Positions 20,186-26,772 of a DNA stretch of 64,000 nucleotides are shown here, in pieces. The stretch is taken from NCBI GenBank assembly GCA_016713135.1, contig JADJPR010000001.1, forward strand, positions 186,001-250,000, read 5' to 3'. Each line of letters starts with the position of its first letter. Position 1 is the first letter of the stretch. The stretch is from Rhodanobacteraceae bacterium. GTDB lineage: Bacteria > Pseudomonadota > Gammaproteobacteria > Xanthomonadales > SZUA-5. The notes below the pieces were generated by a model. The model was given only the letters and a program-made list of their open reading frames with translations, was not told the origin of the DNA and ran no database searches. Both the position numbers and the translations under genes were made by a program.

Positions 20186-20748
20186 GCGGATCCGACCTGA
20201 CCCAGCAGATGGCGCAGGCCGCGGACGACCCGGCGGCGCGTGCACACGTGCTCGAGCAGGTCTACGCGGACCTCGCGCGACTGGCACACGCCGAGCTGGC
20301 GCGCCATCGGCACGGCGGCACGCTCAACACCCGTGCGCTGGTCAACGAGGCCTACCTCAAGCTGTTCGCCGGCGGCGAGGCCGACTACCAGAACCGCCAG
20401 CACTTCTTCGCCACCGCAGCGCGCGCAATGCGCCAGGTGGTGATCGACTACGCCCGCGCACGCCTGGCCGACTGCCGCGGCGCGGGTGCCGAGCATGTGT
20501 CGCTCGACGACCTGGACGCGGGCGCGCTGCCGGTTGCCGAGCAGGCCGAGCGCCTGGTTGCCATCGACGCGGCCCTCGCTCGGTTGGCGGCGCTCGATCC
20601 GCGTCTCGCGACGGTGATCGAGATGCGCTTCTTCGTGGGCATGGAAGTGGAGGAGCTTGCGGCGCTGCTGCAGGTGTCGGTGCCGACGATCGTGCGCGAC
20701 ACGCGGACGGCGAAGGCGTTCCTGCAGCGGGAGCTGGACCTGGGGTGA
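20182..20748 (+). CDS. ECF RNA polymerase sigma factor, second copy
   Basis: This 188-residue ECF factor is of the same broad type as the one at 13.3 kb. Region 2 includes LEQVYADLARLAHAELARHR, NTRALVNEAYLKLF and FFATAARAMRQVVIDYARAR. Region 4 is the helix-turn-helix EVEELAALLQVSVPTIVRD. It overlaps the NAD-kinase-like gene by 4 bases. No kinase or anti-sigma gene follows; instead about 890 bases of repeats lie downstream. A kinase elsewhere, or loss of its partner, would explain this. The target genes are unknown. Confidence 0.9.
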   Translation: MSGSDLTQQMAQAADDPAARAHVLEQVYADLARLAHAELARHRHGGTLNTRALVNEAYLKLFAGGEADYQNRQHFFATAARAMRQVVIDYARARLADCRGAGAEHVSLDDLDAGALPVAEQAERLVAIDAALARLAALDPRLATVIEMRFFVGMEVEELAALLQVSVPTIVRDTRTAKAFLQRELDLG

Positions 20749-20884
20749 CCGGACTTCGCCCGTGGTCTCGCGGTTGCCGTCTTGTTTTCCGCGGGAACCG
20801 GCCGCGCCCGCGATCTTTGGCTTTCGCTGTCCCTGTCGCTTGCCGTCTTGGCTTTGGCATTTGTGGGAGCGGGCTTTGCCCGCG
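20749..20884. repeat. REP-like hairpins downstream of the second ECF gene
   Basis: A TGTGGGAGCGGGCTTTGCCCGCGATC motif in the second half of this stretch forms a hairpin of the REP type known in Pseudomonas and relatives (GCGGGC with GCCCGC). A degraded relative lies just before it, and CGCGATCTTTG is repeated after both. No gene is supported. Confidence 0.6.
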
Positions 20885-20990
20885 ATCTTTGCTGTCGCTT
20901 TTCGCCTTTCGCTTTTCGCCTTTCGCTTTTCGCTTTTCGCTTTTCGCTTTTCGCTCTTCGCTTTTCACTCTTCGCTCTTCACTTCAAGAG
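20885..20990. repeat. Heptamer tandem array F (CTTTTCG)
   Basis: About a dozen contiguous copies of CTTTTCG and close variants (CCTTTCG, CTCTTCG, CTTTTCA) run with exact 7-nt period. A strong inverted arm is not obvious nearby, so this may be a one-armed or decayed relative of the other elements. Confidence 0.85.
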
Positions 20991-21550
20991 CGAGAGCGTT
21001 TCGGCCTGGCGGCCGAGTCACTTCTCTTTGAGTGGCCAAAGAGAAGTAACCAAGAGAAAGGCCACCCCGCGTCCGCGCCCCGTGTGCGTCGTGCACACGG
21101 GGTCCCCTGCGGTGCTCGCCGGATCAAGGCCGCTGCGCAACTCGCACATCCATGTGCTCGGACATGCTCGCTTTCCCCTTGATCCAGCTCCGCTCCTCGG
21201 CGCTCCCGAGGGGCCCCGGGTTCCTTCGACCCGGCTTCCTGCCTGGATTTCGAGGGGGAGGCGGGCCTGTCGGCTTGCGGGCGGGTTAGGGAAGGAAGCC
21301 ACAGCCAGAAGCAAAGCCACAGCCAGAAGCAAAGCCACAGCAGAAGCCCCTGACGCTTTGCTCTCGATGCTGGCCGAGCACCACGAACTGATGGCTCGCC
21401 TCGAAGACCAGGCAGGAAGCCAGGTCGAAGGAAAAATGGGTCCTGTGGAGCGCGGGCTGTCCGGGGTCTTGCTCGGATTCGGCATGGCGCGGCTCCAGTG
21501 GCCGCCGGGGATGCCATGGAGTTCCGCGCCGGCGGAGGCCTGACGGCGGC
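20991..21550. other. Long non-coding repeat region
   Basis: The stretch starts with a small palindromic block CTCTTTGAGTGGCCAAAGAG and continues GTAACCAAGAGAAAGGCCAC, wording I associate with recurrent intergenic repeats of Xanthomonadales. Translated, it gives ORFs that look like the spurious hypothetical proteins often called on such repeats. Near 21296-21345 three copies of a roughly 20-base unit around GCCACAGCCAGAAGCAAA follow each other. I see no credible gene here. Confidence 0.6.
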
Positions 21551-21558
21551 TTGGTCGC

Positions 21559-21576
21559 CATTCATTGCATTGTCAT
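21559..21576 (+). promoter_or_regulatory. Candidate Pho box before the lipid-remodelling operon
   Basis: CATTCAT-TGCA-TTGTCAT has two 7-base half-sites in direct repeat with 4-base spacing, as in the PhoB consensus CTGTCAT-N4-CTGTCAT. The halves match at 5 of 7 and 6 of 7 positions. It lies 65 bases before the first gene of the operon. Confidence 0.6.
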
Positions 21577-21641
21577 CGCCCCGTTACCGCACCGTAGCGC
21601 AGCGCGCGCAGGCTGCGCCGAACCACTAAGGTGCCGCGCGC

Positions 21642-22814
21642 ATGCATGTGTTGATGGTGACGGAGACCTACCCACCCGAGGTCAACGGCGTGGCCCTGAC
21701 CGTGCAGTGCCTGCGGCAGCAATTGCTCGCCGCCGGGCACCGGGTCTCGCTGGTGCGCCCGCGCCAAGCCTGCGACCACGCGCCGGCGCCGGATGAGGTG
21801 CACGTGCGCAGCTTGCCGATCCCGCGCTACCCGGGGCTGCGCTTCGGCCTGCCGGCGGGGCGCTTGTTGCGCCGGATGCTGCGTACCGAGCGAGTGGACG
21901 CGGTGTACGTGGCTACCGAGGGGCCGCTCGGCTGGTCGGCGGTGCGCGCGGCGAAAGCCTGCTGCGTGCCGGTTGCGAGCGGCTTCCACACCCGCTTCGA
22001 CGACTACTTCCGCCACTACGGCGCGCCTTTCCTGGAGCGCGCGGCCTTCGCCTGGATGCGCCGTTTCCACAACCGCGCCGACACCACCCTGGTGCCGACC
22101 ACCGAACTGCGCGACTGGCTGCTGGCGCGTGGCTTCGCGCGGGTGCAACTGCTGCGCCGCGCGGTCGATACCCAGCGCTTCCATCCGCAGCACCGCGACC
22201 CGGAGCTGCGCCGCCGCCTCGGCGTGTCCGAGTGCACGCCGCTGGTGCTGCACGTGGGCCGGCTGGCGCCGGAGAAGAACCTGGACTTGGTGGTCGCCGG
22301 CTTCGAGCGCATCCGCGCGCTGAACCCGGCGGCGCGCATGCTGTGGGTGGGCGACGGGCCGGCGCGCGCGCAACTGGAGCGCGAGCATCCCAAGCATCTG
22401 TTCGCCGGCGTGCTGCGCGGCGCCGAGCTGGCGCGCCACTACGCCAGCGCCGACATGTTCCTGTTCCCCTCGGTCAGCGAGACCTTCGGCAACGTCACCC
22501 TGGAGGCGCTCGCCAGCGGGCTGACCGTGTGCGCGTTCGACTACGCGGCGGCGCGCGAGCACATCGTCGATGGGGTCAGCGGCGCGCTGGCGCCCTTCGA
22601 CCAGTCCGGCGCCTTCATCCGCCGGGTGGAACAGGCCGCGCGCGACTGGCTGCGCGGCGTGCGCCTGGGCCGCGCCGGCCGCGCATCGGTCGAGCAGCTC
22701 AGCCCGCAGCGGGTCGCCGAGGATTTTGCGCAACTGCTCGGCGCGCTGCGCCCCCATGCCGCTGTCCGTTCAACGGAGAACCGCCATGCTGCTTTCGATC
22801 CGCCGCTTCTCTGA
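21642..22814 (+). CDS. Glycosyltransferase family 4, probable glycolipid synthase
   Basis: The 390-residue GT-B glycosyltransferase opens with MHVLMVTETYPPEVNGVALT, the N-terminal pattern of GT4 enzymes such as SqdX and GDP-mannose-dependent transferases. The C-terminal half carries the donor site, LHVGRLAPEKNLD and FLFPSVSETFGNVTLEALASG, with the EX7E motif. It leads a four-gene cluster with a PAP2 phosphatase and BtaA/BtaB, so transfer of a sugar to diacylglycerol to make a phosphorus-free lipid is a good hypothesis. Donor and acceptor are not readable from sequence. The gene overlaps the PAP2 start by 29 bases. A Pho-box-like repeat precedes it. Confidence 0.85.
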   Translation: MHVLMVTETYPPEVNGVALTVQCLRQQLLAAGHRVSLVRPRQACDHAPAPDEVHVRSLPIPRYPGLRFGLPAGRLLRRMLRTERVDAVYVATEGPLGWSAVRAAKACCVPVASGFHTRFDDYFRHYGAPFLERAAFAWMRRFHNRADTTLVPTTELRDWLLARGFARVQLLRRAVDTQRFHPQHRDPELRRRLGVSECTPLVLHVGRLAPEKNLDLVVAGFERIRALNPAARMLWVGDGPARAQLEREHPKHLFAGVLRGAELARHYASADMFLFPSVSETFGNVTLEALASGLTVCAFDYAAAREHIVDGVSGALAPFDQSGAFIRRVEQAARDWLRGVRLGRAGRASVEQLSPQRVAEDFAQLLGALRPHAAVRSTENRHAAFDPPLL

Positions 22815-23325
22815 CCAGGTCAGCGCGACCGACCTGGCGCTGACCCGGCGCCTGCGCCGGCTGTCGGACACACCGTGGGTGCTGGCCGGATTCGCCGCGG
22901 TCTCGCGCCTGGGCGACGGGCTGATCTGGTACCTGCTGATGCTCGCGCTGCTGCTGTTCGGTGGCGAAGCAGATCAGCGCGTGGTGCTGCAGATGGCGCT
23001 GCTCGGCATCGCCAGCCTGCTCGCCTACAAGGGGCTCAAGCGGCTCAGCCGGCGCCCGCGGCCGCTTACGCGCGAGCGCACCCTGGCCACCGCGGTGGCA
23101 CCGCTCGACGAGTTCAGCTTCCCCTCCGGGCACACCCTGCATGCGGTGGGCTTCACCCTGGTGCTGGTGCAGCACTACCCGGAATCGGGGCTGCTGCTGT
23201 GGCCGCTGTGCGCGGCAATCGCGCTGTCGCGGGTGGTGCTCGGCCTGCACTACCCCAGCGATGTGCTGGCCGCGATCGGCCTGGGCTGGGGCTTCGCCGA
23301 AACCTCGTTCCGACTGCTGCCCTGA
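22786..23325 (+). CDS. PAP2-family phosphatase
   Basis: This is a 179-residue membrane phosphatase with the three PAP2 motifs: KRLSRRPRP, FSFPSGHTLHA and SRVVLGLHYPSD. Several hydrophobic helices surround them. The start at 22786 has GGAG six bases upstream and lies inside the end of the glycosyltransferase gene. Members dephosphorylate phosphatidate, phosphatidylglycerol phosphate or undecaprenyl pyrophosphate. In this operon, release of diacylglycerol from phosphatidate as acceptor for the glycosyltransferase and BtaA is the likely task. This differs from the PlcP phospholipase used by several alphaproteobacteria. Confidence 0.9.
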   Translation: MLLSIRRFSDQVSATDLALTRRLRRLSDTPWVLAGFAAVSRLGDGLIWYLLMLALLLFGGEADQRVVLQMALLGIASLLAYKGLKRLSRRPRPLTRERTLATAVAPLDEFSFPSGHTLHAVGFTLVLVQHYPESGLLLWPLCAAIALSRVVLGLHYPSDVLAAIGLGWGFAETSFRLLP

Positions 23326-23333
23326 GGCCCGCC

Positions 23334-24494
23334 ATGTCCAGCCTGAAGCAACGCGCCTACGACGCCTGGTTCCGCCATGTGCATGGCTCGCGCCTGATCT
23401 ACAACACCTGCTGGGAAGATCCGCGCGCGGATCGCGCGCTGCTCGGCGTGGGCCGCGGCGCGCGCATCGCGATGATCACCAGCGCCGGCTGCAATGCGCT
23501 CGACTACCTGCTGGACGATCCCGCCGAGATCCATTGCGTGGACCTCAATCCGCGCCAGAACGCGCTGCTCGACCTCAAGCTCGCGGCGCTCGTGGCACTG
23601 GACCATGGCGATCTGTTCGCCCTGTTCGGCGAAGGTGCGCACAGCGATTTCGCCGAAATCTACCGACATGCCCTGCGTCGGCGCCTGGCGCCTGAATCGG
23701 CGGCTTTCTGGGACCGCCACCAGCACTGGTTCGACGGCCGCGGGCGCGGTTCCTTCTATTTCCGCGGTGCCGCGGGCGACGTCGCCTGGTGGGTGCGCGC
23801 CTGGCTCAAGGCGCTGCGGCCGCGCCTGCGCCGCGAACTGCTGGAACTGTTCGAGTCGCCCGATCTCGCGATCCAGCGCGAACGCTGGGCGCGGATCGAG
23901 CCGCGCCTGTTCGGGCCGCTGCTGCGCCTGGTGGTGCGCCAGCCGGCCACGCTGAGCCTGCTCGGGGTTCCGCGCGCGCAGCGCGACCTGATCGCGCAGC
24001 AGTATCCCGGCGGCGTCAGCGCCTTCGTGCAGGACAAGCTGCGCTGGCTGATGACCGAGGTCCCGGCCAGCGAGAACTATTTCTGGCGCCTTTACTTGCA
24101 CGGCAGCTACACCCGCCAGTGCTGCCCGAATTATCTGCGCCAGGAGCACCTCGCCACCCTGCGCGAGCGCGCCTGGCGGGTGCGCCTGCACACCCGCGGA
24201 TTCGCCGATTTCCTCGCCGCGCACGAGGATCGATTGACCCATTTCGTGCTGCTGGACCACCAGGACTGGCTGTGGGCGCACGACCAGGCGGCGCTGGAGC
24301 AGGAGTGGCGCATGATCCTGGCCCGGAGCGCGCCGGGCGCGCGCGTGCTCCTGCGCTCGGCGGCGCTGGCGGTCGACTTCCTGCCGGCCTTTGCACGCCA
24401 GTCCTTGCATCCGCAGGTGGACAGCGAGCGCTGGCACCAGCGCGACCGCGTCGGCACCTATGGCTCGATGCTGCTGGCCGAGGTGGCCGCGTGA
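23334..24494 (+). CDS. btaA: BtaA-like 3-amino-3-carboxypropyl transferase (DUF3419)
   Basis: The 386-residue protein belongs to DUF3419, the family of BtaA, which moves the 3-amino-3-carboxypropyl group of S-adenosylmethionine to diacylglycerol, the first step of the betaine lipid DGTS. Visible family features are SRLIYNTCWEDPRADR, the SAM-binding ITSAGCNALDYLL with acidic HCVDLNPRQNALLDLK, and FVLLDHQDWL in the C-terminal part. The length is near that of Rhodobacter BtaA (about 415). It is followed with a 4-base overlap by the methyltransferase gene, the same order as in known btaAB loci. The enzyme would act at the inner membrane. Confidence 0.88.
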   Translation: MSSLKQRAYDAWFRHVHGSRLIYNTCWEDPRADRALLGVGRGARIAMITSAGCNALDYLLDDPAEIHCVDLNPRQNALLDLKLAALVALDHGDLFALFGEGAHSDFAEIYRHALRRRLAPESAAFWDRHQHWFDGRGRGSFYFRGAAGDVAWWVRAWLKALRPRLRRELLELFESPDLAIQRERWARIEPRLFGPLLRLVVRQPATLSLLGVPRAQRDLIAQQYPGGVSAFVQDKLRWLMTEVPASENYFWRLYLHGSYTRQCCPNYLRQEHLATLRERAWRVRLHTRGFADFLAAHEDRLTHFVLLDHQDWLWAHDQAALEQEWRMILARSAPGARVLLRSAALAVDFLPAFARQSLHPQVDSERWHQRDRVGTYGSMLLAEVAA

Positions 24495-25105
24495 GCGCGC
24501 CGATCGGTGGCGACCTCGGCGGCTACTACCGGCTGCACGCACCGATCTACGACCTGACCCGACCGGCCTTTCTGTTCGGCCGACGGCGCCTGGTGGCGGA
24601 CCTTGCGCGCTGCGCCCGCGAACGCGGTCTGCGCTCGCCGTCGATCCTGGAGATCGGCTGCGGCACCGGCAGCAACCTGGCGCTGCTGGCGCGCGAATTC
24701 CCACGCTCGCGGCTGGTGGGCGTGGACCTGGCCGCGCCGATGCTGGACCTGGCCCGGCGCCGCCTGGGAGAGCGCGCGGAGCTGGTGCACGGCGCGCTTG
24801 GCCAGGTGCGCCTGGACGGCCCCTTCGACCTGGTGGTCGCCTCCTACATGCTGAGCATGACCGGCGAGGCGCAGGACCGCTGCATCGCCGCCGCGCGTGC
24901 CGAGCTGGCGCCCGGCGGGTTGTTGGGGGTGGTCGATTTCCTGTCGACGCCGATCCCGGCCTTTGCCCGCTGGATGGCGCTGAACCATGTGCGCTTCGAC
25001 TCGACGCTGCCGCAGCGGCTGGCGGTGGATGCGGCACCGTTGCAGAGCGTCAGCCAGCGCGCCTACGCCGGCGCCTGGCGCTGGTTCAGCTGGATCGGGG
25101 CCTGA
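24491..25105 (+). CDS. btaB: BtaB-like N-methyltransferase
   Basis: The 204-residue SAM-dependent methyltransferase starts at a GTG overlapping the btaA stop (GTGA). Motif I is SILEIGCGTGSNLALL, the acidic ribose-binding loop is LVGVDLAAPMLDLARRR, and VASYMLSMTG fits motif II/IV. The size matches Rhodobacter BtaB (about 210), which methylates diacylglyceryl-homoserine three times to give DGTS. A class I methyltransferase alone would be ambiguous; tight coupling to btaA makes the assignment likely. Downstream is a paired hairpin region and a convergent PstS-like gene. Confidence 0.87.
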   Translation: MSAPIGGDLGGYYRLHAPIYDLTRPAFLFGRRRLVADLARCARERGLRSPSILEIGCGTGSNLALLAREFPRSRLVGVDLAAPMLDLARRRLGERAELVHGALGQVRLDGPFDLVVASYMLSMTGEAQDRCIAAARAELAPGGLLGVVDFLSTPIPAFARWMALNHVRFDSTLPQRLAVDAAPLQSVSQRAYAGAWRWFSWIGA

Positions 25106-25108
25106 GGT

Positions 25109-25198
25109 TCGCGTAGCCGGGGTGTCGCGCAGCGGCTCCCCGGGTGCTTGCCGCAAGTACCCGGAGAACGCGCTGCGCGCGCACTCCGGGCTACGCGC
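25109..25198. repeat. Palindromic REP-like element between convergent genes
   Basis: The sequence begins GCGTAGCCGGGG and ends CTCCGGGCTACGCGC, and between them CCGGGTGCTTG pairs with CAAGTACCCGG around a 3-base loop. The nested stems fill the gap between btaB and the PstS-like gene and could stop transcription from both sides. Confidence 0.75.
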
Positions 25199-25199
25199 G

Positions 25200-26558
25200 C
25201 TACATCGCGCCATCGCCGCTGTACTGGGCGGGCGGGTCGACCAGCCAGACTTCGACACGCTCGTTGCGCACCCGGCTGTCGCTGCGACCGCTGGGCGCCA
25301 GCAGGGCGCCGTGGATGAAGCCGCGACTGGCGCCGATCGGCACGCCGCGCACGGCGAGCAGTTGCGAGATGTGGTCGACGCGGTCGTTGAGCGTCAGCAG
25401 GGTCATCATCGGCGAGCGCGCGGTGCCGGGCGAGAACGCCGCCAGGCGGATCTCCTTGTGCTGGTTCTCCGGCCGCTGCATGAATTCGCGCAAACGCTCG
25501 ATATCGCGCAGCGCGCGGCTGTCGAGGGTCGAGCTGGCCGGACTGAAGCGGAAGTTCAGCGAGACCCGCGCGGCCTCGCCGACCACCTCGTAGTAGCCAT
25601 CCGGGTTGCCTGGCAGCGGTTCGGCGTTGGCGGCGAAAATCTGCTGCGCGACGAAGCCGGCATCGGCCACCACCGCCTGGCCTGCCGTGCCCTGGACGAA
25701 CTCGACGAACTCGCGCACTCCGGGGCGGGCGTCGCGCGCGGTGTAGAAGTACAGCCGGCGCGCCAGCGCGTAGTCCTCGGTGGAGATGCTCAGCGCATCT
25801 GGTTTGAGCGGCAGCGTTCCGGCGGCATGCACCGCCAGCGCGCGGGTCGCCGCCACGTAGGAGAAACCGACGAAGCCCAAGGCACCGCGGTCCGCGGCGA
25901 CGCCGCGCTCCAGCTCGCTCGACGATTCGTAGCGGCGGGTCTGTGCGGCCAGCGGCGTGCTGCCATCGAGCACCATCGCCTTGAAGGTGTCGAAGGTGCC
26001 CGACCGGTCGTCGCGACCATACAGGTGGATCGGACCCGGCTTGCCACCGAGCTGCGCCCAGTCGCTCAAGCGGCCGGCGAAGGCATCGCGCACCTGGTCG
26101 ATGCGCAGTTCGCGAAGTGGATTGTCCGGGTGCACGATGATCGCAAGGCCGTCGAGCGCGACCACATGCTCCTGCGCCGGGGAGTGCAGGGCGCCGATGC
26201 TGCGCGCTACCTGCACGTCGGCCGGGGTGGCGGCGCGCGAGGCCATCCAGACATCGGCCTCGCCCGAGACCAGGGCGGCATGCCCGGTGCCGGTGCCGTG
26301 CGCCCGGACCGTACCCTCGAAACGGCTGCCATCCGGACGCGTCGCGCTGACCTGGAACTCCATCGGCGCGGTTTCGCTGCGCTGCACCTCGGCATAGCCC
26401 TGCTGCCGCGCATAGGCCTCCAGCAGCGCCGGCGCGAGCTTCGCGCCGAGGGTGTTCGAGCCGTGCAGGCGCAGGCTCAGGGTCTCCGCGTGCAGGTTCA
26501 ACGTGCTGCCGAGGAACAGGCAGGCGAGTGAGGACAAGTGCTTGATCTTGCGAGCCAT
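25200..26558 (-). CDS. PstS-like phosphate-binding protein fused to OmpA-like domain
   Basis: The 452-residue exported protein has a signal peptide (MARKIKHLSSLACLFLGSTLNLHA). The PBP-like domain (about 25-310) opens with LRLHGSNTLGAKLAPALLEAY and includes GRDDRSGTFDTFKAMV, the phosphate-cradle pattern of PstS proteins. The last 110 residues (FRFSPASSTLDSRALRDIERLREFM to RNERVEVWLV) resemble an OmpA/MotB peptidoglycan-binding domain. It therefore probably holds or senses phosphate near the cell wall rather than feeding a transporter. No pstCAB genes are in the window. It is divergent from phoX, and the 214-base gap carries Pho-box-like repeats. Confidence 0.85.
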   Translation of the reverse strand: MARKIKHLSSLACLFLGSTLNLHAETLSLRLHGSNTLGAKLAPALLEAYARQQGYAEVQRSETAPMEFQVSATRPDGSRFEGTVRAHGTGTGHAALVSGEADVWMASRAATPADVQVARSIGALHSPAQEHVVALDGLAIIVHPDNPLRELRIDQVRDAFAGRLSDWAQLGGKPGPIHLYGRDDRSGTFDTFKAMVLDGSTPLAAQTRRYESSSELERGVAADRGALGFVGFSYVAATRALAVHAAGTLPLKPDALSISTEDYALARRLYFYTARDARPGVREFVEFVQGTAGQAVVADAGFVAQQIFAANAEPLPGNPDGYYEVVGEAARVSLNFRFSPASSTLDSRALRDIERLREFMQRPENQHKEIRLAAFSPGTARSPMMTLLTLNDRVDHISQLLAVRGVPIGASRGFIHGALLAPSGRSDSRVRNERVEVWLVDPPAQYSGDGAM

Positions 26559-26663
26559 ACAGGCAACTCCAACGAAAGTTGCGGGCAGTCTGACCAGCGC
26601 CGGTGACCGCCAGATGGCGACGGCGTTGCGGCTTCGCGGGCTTCCTGCGGCGACTTCATGAGG

Positions 26664-26703
26664 GCGTCACCAGCGCGCAATGGCGATCGCACAGGACTGT
26701 CAC
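26664..26703 (+). promoter_or_regulatory. Candidate tandem Pho box before phoX
   Basis: Four 7-base words lie at 11-base steps: GCGTCAC, GCGCAAT, ATCGCAC and CTGTCAC (the last at 26697-26703). The final word matches the PhoB half-site in all but wobble. The 11-base phase is the mark of PhoB binding. The site lies 70 bases before the phoX start and may also serve the divergent PstS-OmpA gene. Confidence 0.6.
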
Positions 26704-26772
26704 GCAATGGAACTAGCGTGCGGCTTCCCGCTGCGCCGCGCTGGCGTTCCGATTTCCGACGAGGGTCCGACC

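Noticed and set aside
20782..21543. 253-codon ORF across the repeat region after the second ECF gene
   Set aside because: Its sequence comes from the heptamer array and an intergenic repeat; composition is low-complexity, and no start signal or domain is visible.
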